A stretch of DNA of 64,000 nt. Origin: Reyranella sp. CPCC 100927 (GTDB lineage: Bacteria > Pseudomonadota > Alphaproteobacteria > Reyranellales > Reyranellaceae). Shown here piece by piece: positions 1 to 8,759 of this stretch. The notes under the pieces were generated by a model. It ran no database searches. It was not told where the DNA came from and saw nothing but the letters and a program-made list of their open reading frames with translations. The stretch is from assembly GCF_007859315.1 (NCBI RefSeq), contig NZ_VOHA01000009.1, forward strand, positions 124,001 to 188,000, written 5' to 3'. A program made the position numbers and the translations under genes. Each line of letters starts with the position of its first letter. Position 1 is the first letter of the stretch.

Positions 1-115
1 CCTGCACTGCGATCCCATCTCGGTCTGGGGCGACCTGAAGAGCGCGCGGATCCATCACTCCGCCAATGTGGGTGGCATCCCCATCCCGCTGACGCGGGTG
101 GACGACGGTGGATGA
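1..115 (+). CDS. C-terminal fragment of an unrecognised protein (5' end outside the window)
   Basis: An open frame whose codons start at base 2 enters from the left edge and ends at the TGA at 113-115, giving the last 37 residues of a protein (final residues PLTRVDDGG). The third codon positions are GC-rich like the real genes nearby, and the frame stops 16 bases before the convergent M20 hydrolase ends. The tail is too short to assign a family. Confidence 0.45.
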   Translation, partial: LHCDPISVWGDLKSARIHHSANVGGIPIPLTRVDDGG

Positions 116-131
116 AACGCCGTGGTCGCCC

Positions 132-1295
132 TTACGACCGGCGCAGCCCGTTCAGCTGGCCCACGACATCGAGCAGGATATGCGCGGCGTCTTCCATCTG
201 TGCGACCGGGACGGACTCGTTTGCCGCGTGCCCCTGGACGCCGGAGCCGGGCCCGAAATTGATGATCTCGATGCCGTCGTCGGCGAAATAGCGGCCGTCG
301 CTGACGCCGGTGGCGTTGAGGAACCGGGCTTTCCGGCCGGTGCGCGACCTGATGGCGGCTTCGAGAGCGCCGACGCCGGCGCCGTTCTCGGGCGCGAAGA
401 AGCCGTTGGTGCCGGTGAGGAACTCGACCTTGTAGCTGGCGCGCGGTTCGCCGGCGGAATCGGCGACCTTTTTCAGCTCGGCAAAGGCCGTCTTGACCCG
501 CTCGGTCGGCAGCAGGCGGCGATCGATTTCGACAGTGCAGGCACTGGGCACGACATTGGTGTTGTGGCCGCCATGGAACATGCCGACATTGACCGTCGAC
601 TTCATCGCGCCGGACGTTCGCTTGCGCAGCGCGCGGTCGTAGAACGCCTGCAGCGCCCCGACCAGGCGCATCATGCGCAGGATGGCATTGTCGCCGGCGG
701 CGGGATTGCCGGCGTGCGCCGCCTTGCCTGACGTGGTGATGCGGGCCCACATCACGCCGCGCTCGGCGACGATGAGCTGGTTCTCGGTCTGCGCGCCCAG
801 GATCAGCACGTCGGGCTTCACCTTGCGCGCCGCGCGCAGGAATTCCATCCCGTTGGGACCGAGATTTTCCTCGTCGGCGACGAAGGTGAAAACCACCTCG
901 CCCTGCACCGGCCCGCCGCACCGGGCGATCTCCTCGGCCAACCACAGCTGCACGGCCATGCTGCCTTTGCAGTTGCCGGCGCCCAGGCCGTAGACCAGCC
1001 CGCCCTTGTGTACGGCCTTGAACGGATCGGTCTTCCAGTTGCCGCGTTCACCGACGCCCACCGTATCGACATGGGCGTTGAACACGGTGCTCGGGCCCTT
1101 GGTCGAGCCTTTCAGGCGCGCCACGACGTTGTCGACGCCCTTGACCTTGCGCACGACCTCGACCTTGTAGCCCGCCTTCCTCAGGCGCCTGGCCGCATAG
1201 GCGCAGATGTCGACACTCTCGCCGGGCGGGTAGGGGCTGGGGATCGCGACCAGGTCGGACAGGATGCCGACGAGCGGCTTGGCGAGCGCGGGCAT
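132..1295 (-). CDS. M20-family metallohydrolase (ArgE/DapE/CPG2-like)
   Basis: This 387-residue protein has the two-domain M20 layout: a zinc-binding catalytic domain split by a dimerisation domain (about residues 175-290). M20 enzymes cleave amide bonds of peptides, N-acyl or N-carbamoyl amino acids. The first metal motif HVD is at 75-77 and the catalytic/metal pair EE at 142-143 (DEENLG). The position that normally carries the metal-bridging Asp reads Asn 108 (GLGAGNCKGS), which is unusual. The length is typical and the protein is predicted cytosolic. It lies just downstream of a second hydrolase on the same strand, 15 bases away, so the two are probably cotranscribed. The substrate cannot be read from sequence; the neighbours suggest ureide, carbamoyl or amide nitrogen recovery. 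Confidence 0.85.
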   Translation of the reverse strand: MPALAKPLVGILSDLVAIPSPYPPGESVDICAYAARRLRKAGYKVEVVRKVKGVDNVVARLKGSTKGPSTVFNAHVDTVGVGERGNWKTDPFKAVHKGGLVYGLGAGNCKGSMAVQLWLAEEIARCGGPVQGEVVFTFVADEENLGPNGMEFLRAARKVKPDVLILGAQTENQLIVAERGVMWARITTSGKAAHAGNPAAGDNAILRMMRLVGALQAFYDRALRKRTSGAMKSTVNVGMFHGGHNTNVVPSACTVEIDRRLLPTERVKTAFAELKKVADSAGEPRASYKVEFLTGTNGFFAPENGAGVGALEAAIRSRTGRKARFLNATGVSDGRYFADDGIEIINFGPGSGVQGHAANESVPVAQMEDAAHILLDVVGQLNGLRRS

Positions 1296-1310
1296 TCGGA
1301 ATCCTTCGTC

Positions 1311-2567
1311 TCAACGGTTTGCAAGTCGTACCAGCGCCTCGACCAGCACGCGCGTGCCGGCGGCAAGATCGGACGGCGTCGCGTTCTCGATCTCGTTGTG
1401 GCTGACGCCGCGCTCGCAGGGCACGAAGACCATGCCGGCGGGGCACAGCGCCGCGATATGCATGGCGTCGTGGCCGGCGCCCGAGGGCATGTCCATGTTG
1501 CTGAAGCCCTGGCGCTGCGCTGCATCGCGCACCAGGCCGATCACGCCAGGATCGAACACCGTCGGCGCCACCGACGTCAGGCGCTCGATGGTGGCGGTGC
1601 AGGGGGCTGCCTTGCTGGCGACGATCGCGCGCAGTTTGGTTTCGTGCGCCTCCAGCACCTCCATCGACGGATGGCGCATGTCGATGGTGAAGCTCACGCG
1701 GCCGGGCACGGTGTTGGGCGAGCCGGGCAGCACGTCGACACGCCCGATGGTGAACCGCAGCGTATCGTCGGCATCGCGCGTGGCGTCCTGCATGGCGCCG
1801 GCGATGGCGACGGCGGCGACGAAGGCATCCTTGCGTGCGGCGCGCGGCGTGGTGCCGGCATGCGCTTCATCGCCCAGGATCTCGACCATGAAGCGGCGGC
1901 TGCCCTGGATGCCGGTGACGACGCCGATGGTCGTCCTGGCATCTTCCAGCCGTGGGCCCTGCTCGATATGCGCCTCGACATAGCCGTCGAGCGCGAAGCC
2001 CGGCGTATCGCCGCGGCGCGGCGCCGGTGCCGCCGCCAGAGTCTCGGCCAGCGCATCGCGCAACACGACGCCTTTCCAATCCTTGACCGCCAGCATGGCA
2101 TCGAGTGCGTTGTGGCCGGCGAACACGGCCGAACCCATGGCGCCGGGCTGAAACCGGCTGCCTTCCTCGTTGGTCCAGGCGACCGCCTCGACCGGCCGCT
2201 TGGTGCGCACGCCGGCGTCTTCCAGTGCCTCCAGCGCTTCGAATGCCGCCAGCACGCCGTACATGCCGTCGAAACGGCCGCCCGTGGGCTGGCTGTCCAT
2301 GTGCGAGCCGCTGAGGATCGGCTTCGCACCCGCATCGCTGCCTTCGCGGCGCACGAACAGATTGCCGATGACGTCGGTGAAGACCGAGAAGCCGCGCGCC
2401 GCGGCCCAGGACATCAGCAGGTTGCGGGCCGCGGCATCTTCGGCCGACAGCGCCTGGCGGTTGACGCCGCCCCTGGGCGTGCCGCCCAGCTTCGCCATGT
2501 CCATGTGCCGCTGCCACAGCCTGTCCTCGCGAACCGCCTGCGCCGCACGCTCGAAATCGCTCATCAT
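1311..2567 (-). CDS. Zn-dependent hydrolase, carbamoylase / allantoate amidohydrolase family
   Basis: A protein of about 418 residues in the AllC/HyuC branch of M20-like amidases, which hydrolyse N-carbamoyl amino acids or allantoate. Visible motifs are the metal ligands in GSHMDSQPTGG and RFDGMYG, the acidic pair in TNEEGSRF, EAHIEQGP, and SGAGHDAMH near the C-terminus. I start it at one of two adjacent ATGs (2567 or 2564); the upstream open frame has no family-like sequence. It is divergent from a PuuE-type allantoinase 94 bases away, and this pairing favours an allantoate or ureide role. N-carbamoyl-amino-acid hydrolase remains the main alternative. Confidence 0.85.
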   Translation of the reverse strand: MMSDFERAAQAVREDRLWQRHMDMAKLGGTPRGGVNRQALSAEDAAARNLLMSWAAARGFSVFTDVIGNLFVRREGSDAGAKPILSGSHMDSQPTGGRFDGMYGVLAAFEALEALEDAGVRTKRPVEAVAWTNEEGSRFQPGAMGSAVFAGHNALDAMLAVKDWKGVVLRDALAETLAAAPAPRRGDTPGFALDGYVEAHIEQGPRLEDARTTIGVVTGIQGSRRFMVEILGDEAHAGTTPRAARKDAFVAAVAIAGAMQDATRDADDTLRFTIGRVDVLPGSPNTVPGRVSFTIDMRHPSMEVLEAHETKLRAIVASKAAPCTATIERLTSVAPTVFDPGVIGLVRDAAQRQGFSNMDMPSGAGHDAMHIAALCPAGMVFVPCERGVSHNEIENATPSDLAAGTRVLVEALVRLANR

Positions 2568-2661
2568 CCCGACCCGTTCGCATGTGCCGCGCGACGGCGG
2601 CATCGTCCCTGCTATACAAAGGCAGCCACGCATCGGCAATGCCGGGCCGAGGGGAGGATAT

Positions 2662-3570
2662 ATGCTGCGCGATCATCAGACCCGGGACCTTGTCGGCTAC
2701 GGCCCCCATCCGCCCGATCCGCAATGGCCGGGCGGCGCGCGCATCGCCGTCAGCTTCGTGCTGAACTACGAGGAGGGCGGTGAGAACACGGTGCTCAACG
2801 GTGACGCCGGTTCGGAGGTCTATCTCAGCGAGACGCCGGGCGGCCAGCCGTTCGCCGGCGTGCGCGATCTCAGCACCGAGACGGTCTACGAATATGGCAG
2901 CCGCGCCGGTTTCTGGCGCATCCTGCGCCTGTTCGCCGAGCGCGATATCCACTTCACGTCCTGGGCCGTGGGGCGGGCATTGGACCTCAACCCCGCCGCC
3001 GGCCAGGCGATGGTGCAGGCCGGCCACGAGGTCGCCAGCCACGGCTGGCGCTGGATCAACTACAAGGACGTGACCGAGGCCGAGGAGCGCGACCACCTGC
3101 AGCGCGCCGTGCGCGCCATCGAACAGGCCTGTGGCCGCCCGCCCGTGGGCTGGTACACCGGCCGGCTCAGCGCCAACACGCTGCGGCTGGTGGCCGAGCA
3201 CGGCGGCTTTCTCTATTCCAGCGACTCCTATGCCGACGATCTGCCCTACTGGGTGCGGGTGGCCGGCCAGCCGCACCTGATCATCCCCTACACACTTGAC
3301 GTGAACGACATGAAGTTCGCCGTGGCGCCGGGCTTCACGTCGGGCGACGGCTGGTTTGCCTACATGCGCGATGCCTTCGACGTGCTCTATGCCGAGGGCG
3401 CCACGGTGCCCAAGATGATGTCGATCGGATTGCACTGCCGGCTGGCCGGCCGGCCCGGCCGTGCCGCGGCATTGGCCAGGTTCATGGACCACGTGCTGAG
3501 CCACGATCGCGTCTGGGTCGCCCGTCGCGAGGACATCGCGCGCCACTGGATGAAGGTCCATCCGGCGTAA
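2662..3570 (+). CDS. puuE: PuuE-type allantoinase (polysaccharide-deacetylase fold)
   Basis: 302 residues, the usual size for the metal-independent allantoinase PuuE, which opens the hydantoin ring of allantoin to allantoate in purine breakdown. Supporting sequence: the N-terminal LRDHQTRDLVGYGPHPPDP, the VSFVLNYEEGGENTVLNGD region, EVASHGWRWINY, and HPDR-like C-terminal polysaccharide-deacetylase features. The start is set by a strong ribosome-binding site (GGGGAGGA, 2651-2658) four bases before ATG 2662; the longer upstream frame overlaps the divergent hydrolase. It shares a divergent promoter region with the allantoate-amidohydrolase-like gene, so the two probably act in sequence. Other PuuE-like deacetylases exist, so substrate assignment is likely rather than certain. 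Confidence 0.85.
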   Translation: MLRDHQTRDLVGYGPHPPDPQWPGGARIAVSFVLNYEEGGENTVLNGDAGSEVYLSETPGGQPFAGVRDLSTETVYEYGSRAGFWRILRLFAERDIHFTSWAVGRALDLNPAAGQAMVQAGHEVASHGWRWINYKDVTEAEERDHLQRAVRAIEQACGRPPVGWYTGRLSANTLRLVAEHGGFLYSSDSYADDLPYWVRVAGQPHLIIPYTLDVNDMKFAVAPGFTSGDGWFAYMRDAFDVLYAEGATVPKMMSIGLHCRLAGRPGRAAALARFMDHVLSHDRVWVARREDIARHWMKVHPA

Positions 3571-3575
3571 TTCCC

Positions 3576-3730
3576 TTCCCCGCTTGCGGGGAAAGGTGGC
3601 CGAAGGCCGGATGAGGACCCGACGTGGTCTCTGTTATCAAGACCACGTCGGGTCCCCTCCGCCCACCGACGTTTCGACGCCAAGCGTCGAAACGTCGTAT
3701 CGGGGCACCTCCCCAGCAAAGCTGGGGAGG
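3576..3730. repeat. Cluster of four consecutive hairpins (dispersed-repeat-like spacer)
   Basis: The spacer between the allantoinase and the acyl-CoA ligase is almost entirely inverted repeats: 3576-3583/3586-3593 (8 bp), 3615-3630/3640-3655 (16 bp, perfect, 9-nt loop), 3667-3680/3684-3697 (14 bp, perfect, 3-nt loop) and 3708-3717/3721-3730 (10 bp, perfect). None is followed by a T-run, so classical terminator function is not evident. The last hairpin ends 12 bases before the ribosome-binding site of the next gene. Confidence 0.8.
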
Positions 3731-3758
3731 AAAAACATTAACAAAGGAAGGAAACGCC

Positions 3759-5318
3759 ATGACTGCGCTCTACGGCTGCCCGACAGGAGTCGATCTCTCG
3801 CTGCGGGCCTTGCGGCGGCATCCGGATCGTACCGCCTTTGCCTGGGATGGCGGCGCGCTGACCTATGCCGGCGCCTGGTCGTTGATCGGACGCATGCAGG
3901 CGGCGATGGCGGCGGCCGGCCTGACGAAGGGCATGCGCATTGCCCTGCTCAGTGCCAACCGGGCCGATGCGTGGTGCGCCGGCGTGGCGGCCCAGGCGCT
4001 GGGCCTGATCAGCACCTGGCTGCACCCGATCGGGTCGCTCGACGATCACCTCGACGTGCTGGACGACGGCGAGATCGAGGCGCTGGTGATCGATGCGCAG
4101 AACTACCGTGACCGCGGCGGCGAGCTGGCGGCCAGCCGGCCCGGGCTGAAATGCGTCTTCACCATCGGGTCGGCCAACTATGGCCGCGACCTGCTGGCGG
4201 CCGCCGACGCTGCCGGCGAAGCCAGCCCGCGCAGCGCGGCTGGGCCGGATGATCTCTCGAGCCTGGCCTACACCGGCGGCACCACGGGCAAGTCCAAGGG
4301 CGCGATCCGGCGCCACGCATCGTGGACGGCGGTGACCACATCGATCCTCGCCAACTTCGAGCTGCCGCCGCAGCCACGCTATCTCGCGGTAGCGCCGATC
4401 ACCCATGTCGCCGGCACCAAGGTGCTGCCGAGCCTGATGCTGGGCGGCACGGTGCACCTGCTCAAGGGCTTCGATCCCGAGCGTGTGCTGGCCACGATCC
4501 AGCGCGAGCGCATCAACATGACCCTGTTGGTGCCGACCATGATCTACGTGCTGCTCGACCACCCGACGCTGGCGCGCACCGACCTCTCGTCGCTGGAACT
4601 GCTGATGTATGGTGCGTCGCCGATGTCGCCGACCCGGCTGGTCGAAGGGCTCCAGCGCATCGGGCCGGTGTTCTCGCAGCTCTACGGCCAGACCGAGGGC
4701 TATCCGCTGTCGGTACTGCACAAGGCCGACCACGATCCGGCGCGGCCGGAACTGTTCGCCTCCTGCGGTCATCCCGTCGCCGATGTCGAGATCCGGTTGC
4801 TCGACGACGACCTGCGCGAGGTGGCGCCGGGCGCGGCGGGCGAAATCTGCGCCCGCGGGCCGCAGATCATGGAGCAGTACTGGAAGCGGCCGCAGCAGAC
4901 GGACGAGACGCTGAAGGGTGGCTGGCTGCACACCGGCGACATCGCGCGCGCCGACGAGCGCGGCTATCTCTATATCGTCGATCGCAAGAAGGACATGATC
5001 GTCACCGGCGGCTTCAACGTCTTCCCGCGCGAGGTCGAGGACGTGCTGACGTCGCACCCCGATGTGGCGATGGCCGCCGTCATCGGCGTGCCCGATCCGA
5101 AATGGGGCGAGGCGGTGACGGCGCTGGTGGTGCCCAAGCCTGGCGCCTCACCCGACGCGCAGGCGCTGACCCAGCTCGTGAAAGACCGCAAGGGGGCGGC
5201 CCAGGCGCCCAAGCGGGTCGAATTCGTCGACGCCCTGCCGCTCACCGCCGTGGGCAAGGTCGACAAGAAGGTCCTGCGCGCCCGCTTCTGGGCCGGTCAG
5301 GAACGCATGGTGGGGTAA
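3759..5318 (+). CDS. AMP-dependent acyl-CoA synthetase/ligase
   Basis: A 519-residue ANL-superfamily adenylating enzyme that activates a carboxylic acid as acyl-AMP and then acyl-CoA. The phosphate-binding loop YTGGTTGKSKG is at about 171-181, the YGQTEGYPLS motif sits in the core, then GGWLHTGDIA, DRKKDMIVTGGFNVFPREVE (A8 hinge) and the catalytic lysine region PLTAVGKVDKKVLR near the C-terminus. The start ATG follows AAAGGAAGG by 7 bases; the longer upstream frame runs through the hairpin cluster and is rejected. It appears monocistronic. The acid substrate (medium-chain, aromatic or terpenoid) cannot be read out. Confidence 0.9.
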   Translation: MTALYGCPTGVDLSLRALRRHPDRTAFAWDGGALTYAGAWSLIGRMQAAMAAAGLTKGMRIALLSANRADAWCAGVAAQALGLISTWLHPIGSLDDHLDVLDDGEIEALVIDAQNYRDRGGELAASRPGLKCVFTIGSANYGRDLLAAADAAGEASPRSAAGPDDLSSLAYTGGTTGKSKGAIRRHASWTAVTTSILANFELPPQPRYLAVAPITHVAGTKVLPSLMLGGTVHLLKGFDPERVLATIQRERINMTLLVPTMIYVLLDHPTLARTDLSSLELLMYGASPMSPTRLVEGLQRIGPVFSQLYGQTEGYPLSVLHKADHDPARPELFASCGHPVADVEIRLLDDDLREVAPGAAGEICARGPQIMEQYWKRPQQTDETLKGGWLHTGDIARADERGYLYIVDRKKDMIVTGGFNVFPREVEDVLTSHPDVAMAAVIGVPDPKWGEAVTALVVPKPGASPDAQALTQLVKDRKGAAQAPKRVEFVDALPLTAVGKVDKKVLRARFWAGQERMVG

Positions 5319-5409
5319 TTTTTGGACCGCGCGTGTCCACACGCGCATCTTCCCCCGTTCCGCGTCGCTACGCGTGCGTGCAAAGATGCGGGCGGTCCGG
5401 GGAAGCGCT

Positions 5410-5512
5410 CCCTGGGAGCGCGGGCGTCCCGCCCGCTCATGACCGCGTGCCACACGCAGAGGCGACAGCAAGTTTCGCCGAAGATGCGGGCGAGACGCCC
5501 GCGCTCCCAGGG
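5410..5512. repeat. Inverted pair of REP-like GGAGCGCGGGCG elements
   Basis: Two copies of a GC-rich element face each other: 5410-5436 and, on the other strand, 5486-5512. Each contains GGAGCGCGGGCGTC followed by a CGCCCGC arm, so each can fold on itself and the two can also pair. The same core recurs on both sides of the RAYT gene at 55.5 and 56.25 kb. The 217-bp spacer around it (5319-5535) lies between convergent genes and holds no open frame I can support. Confidence 0.75.
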
Positions 5513-5535
5513 CGGGCGTCACTCGCGGGGAAGAC

Positions 5536-6045
5536 TCATCCGCTCCGGCCGCCCGACTTCAGTTCGACGATGGGGGTCGACATCACGGCCTCCTGGTCCC
5601 AGGGGAACAGGATCCAGGTGTCCTGGCTCACCTCGGTGACGAACGTATCGACCATCGGCTTGCCGGCGGGCTTGGCATAGACGGTGGCGAAATGGGCCTT
5701 GGGCATCATCTCGCGCACGCGTTCGGCGGTGATGCCGGTGTCGACCAGGTCATCGACGATCAGCCAGTCCTCGCCCTGGTCTTTCTCGGCCTGGGTGCCC
5801 TTCAGCACCTCGACCTTGCCGCCGCGCTTGGTCTTTTCGTAGGTCGAGCAGCAGACTGTGTCGATCAGACGCACGTTCAGCTCGCGGGCGACGATCGCCG
5901 CCGGCACCAGGCCGCCGCGAGTGATGGCGACCAGACCCCTGAACGGGCCGAGATCGGCCAGCCGCCATGCCAAGGCCTTGGCGTCGCGGTGCAGTTCCGT
6001 CCACGACACGGGAAACATCTTCGTGTAAGTCGACTTGGCCGGCAT
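5536..6045 (-). CDS. gpt: Xanthine(-guanine) phosphoribosyltransferase
   Basis: 169 residues, close to the usual size of Gpt. Type I phosphoribosyltransferase fold with the PRPP-binding motif [14 protein letters not shown] at about 94-107 and the loop ITRGGLVPA at about 41-49. The C-terminal segment [10 protein letters not shown] is characteristic of Gpt. The enzyme salvages xanthine and guanine to nucleotides using PRPP, and acts in the cytosol or at the inner membrane. Transcribed alone and divergent from the TerC-like gene. Together with the ureide genes it gives this end of the window a purine theme. Confidence 0.92.
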   Translation of the reverse strand: MPAKSTYTKMFPVSWTELHRDAKALAWRLADLGPFRGLVAITRGGLVPAAIVARELNVRLIDTVCCSTYEKTKRGGKVEVLKGTQAEKDQGEDWLIVDDLVDTGITAERVREMMPKAHFATVYAKPAGKPMVDTFVTEVSQDTWILFPWDQEAVMSTPIVELKSGGRSG

Positions 6046-6197
6046 GCGGCTTTCTCCCCCTGGTCTCGGGTCGGGGATAGCATCCGCTGCCGTCGGAACG
6101 GAAGCAGCACGAACTGCGAATTGCGGGGGTATTTACACCCCGGGAGCGGACGCTATGGTGCCGGCCGTTTCCAGCAATCCGCCGTACAGGGGGGTGT

Positions 6198-6953
6198 ATG
6201 AATTTCGTAATGCCGGATCTCGCCAGCGCCGTCTTCTGGTTGGCGCTCGGTAAGATCATCGTGGCCAATATCATCCTGTCGGGCGACAACGCCGTGGTCA
6301 TTGCCATGGCCTGCCGGAACCTGTCGGACCAGCACCGCAAACCGGCCATCATCGGCGGCAGCCTCGGCGCCATCGTCCTGCGCATCATCTTCGTGTTCAT
6401 GATCACGTGGCTGTTGAGCGTGCCGTACCTGAAGCTGATCGGCGGCGCCCTGCTGATATGGATCGGCGTCAAGCTGCTGAACGAGGATGAGGGGCACGGC
6501 GACGGCGTCAAGGCGAGCGGCAATCTGTGGGGCGCCGTGTGGACCATCATCGTGGCCGACGCGGTCATGAGCCTTGATAACGCCATCGCGATCGCCGCCG
6601 CCGCCAACAACGACGGCGTGCTGATCATGCTCGGGCTGGTCATCAGCATTCCCATCATCATCTTCGGCAGCACGTTGCTGACCAGCATCCTGCAGCGCTA
6701 TCCGGTGCTGGTCGTGATCGGCGGCGCCCTGCTCGGCTGGATCGGCGGCGAGGTGATGGCCACCGACGGCAAGCCCCCCAACGCACTGGTAGCGCCGGAA
6801 GGCACCATCGCTGCCTGGCTCGAGCACAAGATCCCGCACGCCGAGCACGTCTGTGCTCTCGCCGGCGCCGTTTTCGTCGTGGTGCTGGGTCTCTATCTGT
6901 CGCGCCGCCGCAAGCCTGCGGATGTGGTAGACTTGGCTGAAAAGAAGGACTGA
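6198..6953 (+). CDS. TerC-family integral membrane protein (YjbE-like)
   Basis: A 251-residue polytopic membrane protein with about seven hydrophobic segments. It has both TerC signature motifs with acidic residues inside helices: NIILSGDNAVVIAMA (about 24-38) and DAVMSLDNAIAIAAA (about 113-127). TerC/Alx/MntX-type proteins export or flux metals such as Mn(II), or help metallate exoproteins. Start ATG 6198 follows a purine-rich AGGGGGG. The next gene, a universal stress protein, starts 10 bases after its stop, so they are probably cotranscribed. Confidence 0.88.
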   Translation: MNFVMPDLASAVFWLALGKIIVANIILSGDNAVVIAMACRNLSDQHRKPAIIGGSLGAIVLRIIFVFMITWLLSVPYLKLIGGALLIWIGVKLLNEDEGHGDGVKASGNLWGAVWTIIVADAVMSLDNAIAIAAAANNDGVLIMLGLVISIPIIIFGSTLLTSILQRYPVLVVIGGALLGWIGGEVMATDGKPPNALVAPEGTIAAWLEHKIPHAEHVCALAGAVFVVVLGLYLSRRRKPADVVDLAEKKD

Positions 6954-6963
6954 GGGGTACGCC

Positions 6964-7395
6964 ATGGCCGATACGACCGCGATCCTGGTCCCAGTCGACG
7001 GATCGGAGAACTCCGATCGCGCCGTGAAATATGCCGTCGGGCTGGCCAAGGCCGTGCCGGGCACCGTCCTGCACCTGTTGAATGTGCAGGCGTCCGTCGG
7101 CAGCCTGGTGACGATGTTCGTCCCCAAGGCGAACGTCGATGCCCATCATCGCGAAGAGGGTGAGAAGGCGCTGGCCTCGGCCGTGAAGATCTGCGCCGAT
7201 GCCGGCGTCGATACCAAGACCCACATCAGCGTCGGCCGGCCCGGGCCGGTGGTGGCCGAGTTCGCCAGGCGCCTGGGTGCCAAGTCACTGGCCGTCGGCA
7301 CCCGCGGACATACCGGCGTCGGTGGGTCGTTGCTGGGGTCGGTCGCGCAGGACATCGTGGCCAATGTCGATGTACCGGTCTGCCTCGTGAAGTAG
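6964..7395 (+). CDS. Universal stress protein (UspA family)
   Basis: A 143-residue single UspA domain. It begins with the strand [15 protein letters not shown] and carries the ATP-binding type motif [20 protein letters not shown] near the C-terminus (G-x2-G-x9-G-S type), ending DVPVCLVK. Family members bind ATP and support stress survival. It lies 10 bases after the TerC gene and probably shares its transcript; dgt follows 46 bases later. Confidence 0.9.
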   Translation: MADTTAILVPVDGSENSDRAVKYAVGLAKAVPGTVLHLLNVQASVGSLVTMFVPKANVDAHHREEGEKALASAVKICADAGVDTKTHISVGRPGPVVAEFARRLGAKSLAVGTRGHTGVGGSLLGSVAQDIVANVDVPVCLVK

Positions 7396-7441
7396 TCGGG
7401 CGCCGGCGGTCCGCGCACACACCTGCGACGGCGGAGGAACC

Positions 7442-8641
7442 ATGTCGGAGCAGGACAAGGCGATCGGACGCGACGGCCGCGTGCTGGCGCCCTACGCGTC
7501 CAACCCTCATGCGTCGCGGGGGCGCCTGCATGCCGAGGCCGAGTCGGCCACGCGCTCGCCCTATCAGCGCGACCGCGACCGGGTGATCCACTCGACCGCC
7601 TTCCGGCGCCTGAAGCACAAGACGCAGGTCTTCGTCTATCACGAGGGCGATCACTACCGGACGCGACTGACGCACACGCTGGAGGTGGCGCAGATCGCGC
7701 GCTCGATCTGCCGCACCCTGGCACTGGACGAGGATCTCGCCGAAGCGTTGGCGCTGGCGCACGATCTTGGCCATACGCCGTTCGGTCACGCCGGCGAGGA
7801 TGCGCTCGACGCGGCGATGAAGCCGTTCGGCGGCTTCGACCACAACGCCCAGACGTTGCGCATCCTAACCAAGCTGGAACACCGCTACGCTGCGTTCGAC
7901 GGGCTGAACCTGACCTGGGAAGCCCTGGAAGGCGCCGTGAAGCACAACGGTCCGTTGCTGAAGCCCGGCGTGGCGCCGACCGACCTGCCGGCCGCCATCG
8001 TCGAGTTCAGCGGCGACTGGGATCTCGAACTCGACACCTGGGCCGGGCCCGAGGCTCAGGTCGCGGCCATCAGCGACGACATCGCCTACAACAACCACGA
8101 CATCGACGATGGGCTGCGCGCCGGTCTGTTCCACGTCGATGACCTGCTGCCCCTGCCGCTGGTGGGCGATATCATCCGCGCGGTACGCCAGCGCTATCCG
8201 ACGCTCGACCAGGCCCGCCTGATTCACGAGACGGTACGCCGGCTGATCAACGTCATGGTCGAGGACGTGGTGGCCGAGACGACGCGGCGGCTGCAGGCGG
8301 CGGCGCCGGCAAGCGTCGACGACCTACGCCGCCTCGACAGGCCCGTCGTGGCCTTCTCCGACGCGCTGACCCGCGACAACGATGTGCTGAAATCATTCCT
8401 GTTCGATCGCATGTATCGGCACTGGCGCGTGAATCGCATGACATCCAAGGCGCGGCGTGTGGTGGCCGACCTGTTCAGCCTGCTGTTCCGCGAGCCCGAG
8501 TGCCTGCCCGACGAGTGGCGCAGCCGGGCCAAGCCGCAAGATGAACGCGGCCGCGCCCGCGTGGTCGCCGACTACATCGCCGGCATGACCGACAACTTCG
8601 CGCTCGAGGAACACCGGCGGCTGTACGATCTGTACGCCTAG
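7442..8641 (+). CDS. dgt: Deoxyguanosinetriphosphate triphosphohydrolase-like protein
   Basis: A 399-residue HD-superfamily protein of the dGTPase-like class that hydrolyses dNTPs to nucleoside and tripolyphosphate. The HD metal site is seen as H78 ([10 protein letters not shown]) and H107-D108 ([13 protein letters not shown]), with a later Asp in [13 protein letters not shown]. The N-terminal [11 protein letters not shown] stretch is typical. Start ATG 7442 follows GGCGGAGG. In Alphaproteobacteria this gene usually sits directly before argS; here argS begins 9.8 kb away, so the block has been interrupted. Confidence 0.92.
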   Translation: MSEQDKAIGRDGRVLAPYASNPHASRGRLHAEAESATRSPYQRDRDRVIHSTAFRRLKHKTQVFVYHEGDHYRTRLTHTLEVAQIARSICRTLALDEDLAEALALAHDLGHTPFGHAGEDALDAAMKPFGGFDHNAQTLRILTKLEHRYAAFDGLNLTWEALEGAVKHNGPLLKPGVAPTDLPAAIVEFSGDWDLELDTWAGPEAQVAAISDDIAYNNHDIDDGLRAGLFHVDDLLPLPLVGDIIRAVRQRYPTLDQARLIHETVRRLINVMVEDVVAETTRRLQAAAPASVDDLRRLDRPVVAFSDALTRDNDVLKSFLFDRMYRHWRVNRMTSKARRVVADLFSLLFREPECLPDEWRSRAKPQDERGRARVVADYIAGMTDNFALEEHRRLYDLYA

Positions 8642-8670
8642 TACCCGGAATCACGCGTCACTGATACGGC

Positions 8671-8759
8671 TGTCATCCCGAGCGGAGCGAGGGATCTTCT
8701 GCAAGTGACGCACGGGGTGCGTCTGCACCGAAAGATCCCTCGCTGCGCTCGGGATGACA
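8671..8759. repeat. Inverted repeat pair A, ATCCCGAGCG...GAGGGATC family
   Basis: Two 28-bp arms, 8671-8698 and 8732-8759, are inverted copies with one mismatch and a 33-nt loop. The core reads TCATCCCGAGCG-GCGAGGGATCTT. Further pairs of the same family lie at 18141-18229, 18249-18332 and 21156-21240. It sits 30 bases after dgt and could form a large hairpin that helps end the transcript. Confidence 0.85.

Noticed and set aside
1008-2783. Long plus-strand frame across the carbamoylase-like gene
   Set aside because: Shadow frame rich in Arg, His and Ala; the minus strand encodes a recognisable enzyme with intact motifs.
3643-3758. Longer N-terminus for the acyl-CoA ligase
   Set aside because: The in-frame extension translates the hairpin repeats; the ribosome-binding site AAAGGAAGG fixes the start at 3759.
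6046-6197. Possible manganese riboswitch before the TerC gene
   Set aside because: TerC-type genes can follow yybP-ykoY riboswitches, but only a weak 5-bp GGGGT/ACCCC stem is visible and the conserved loops are not.
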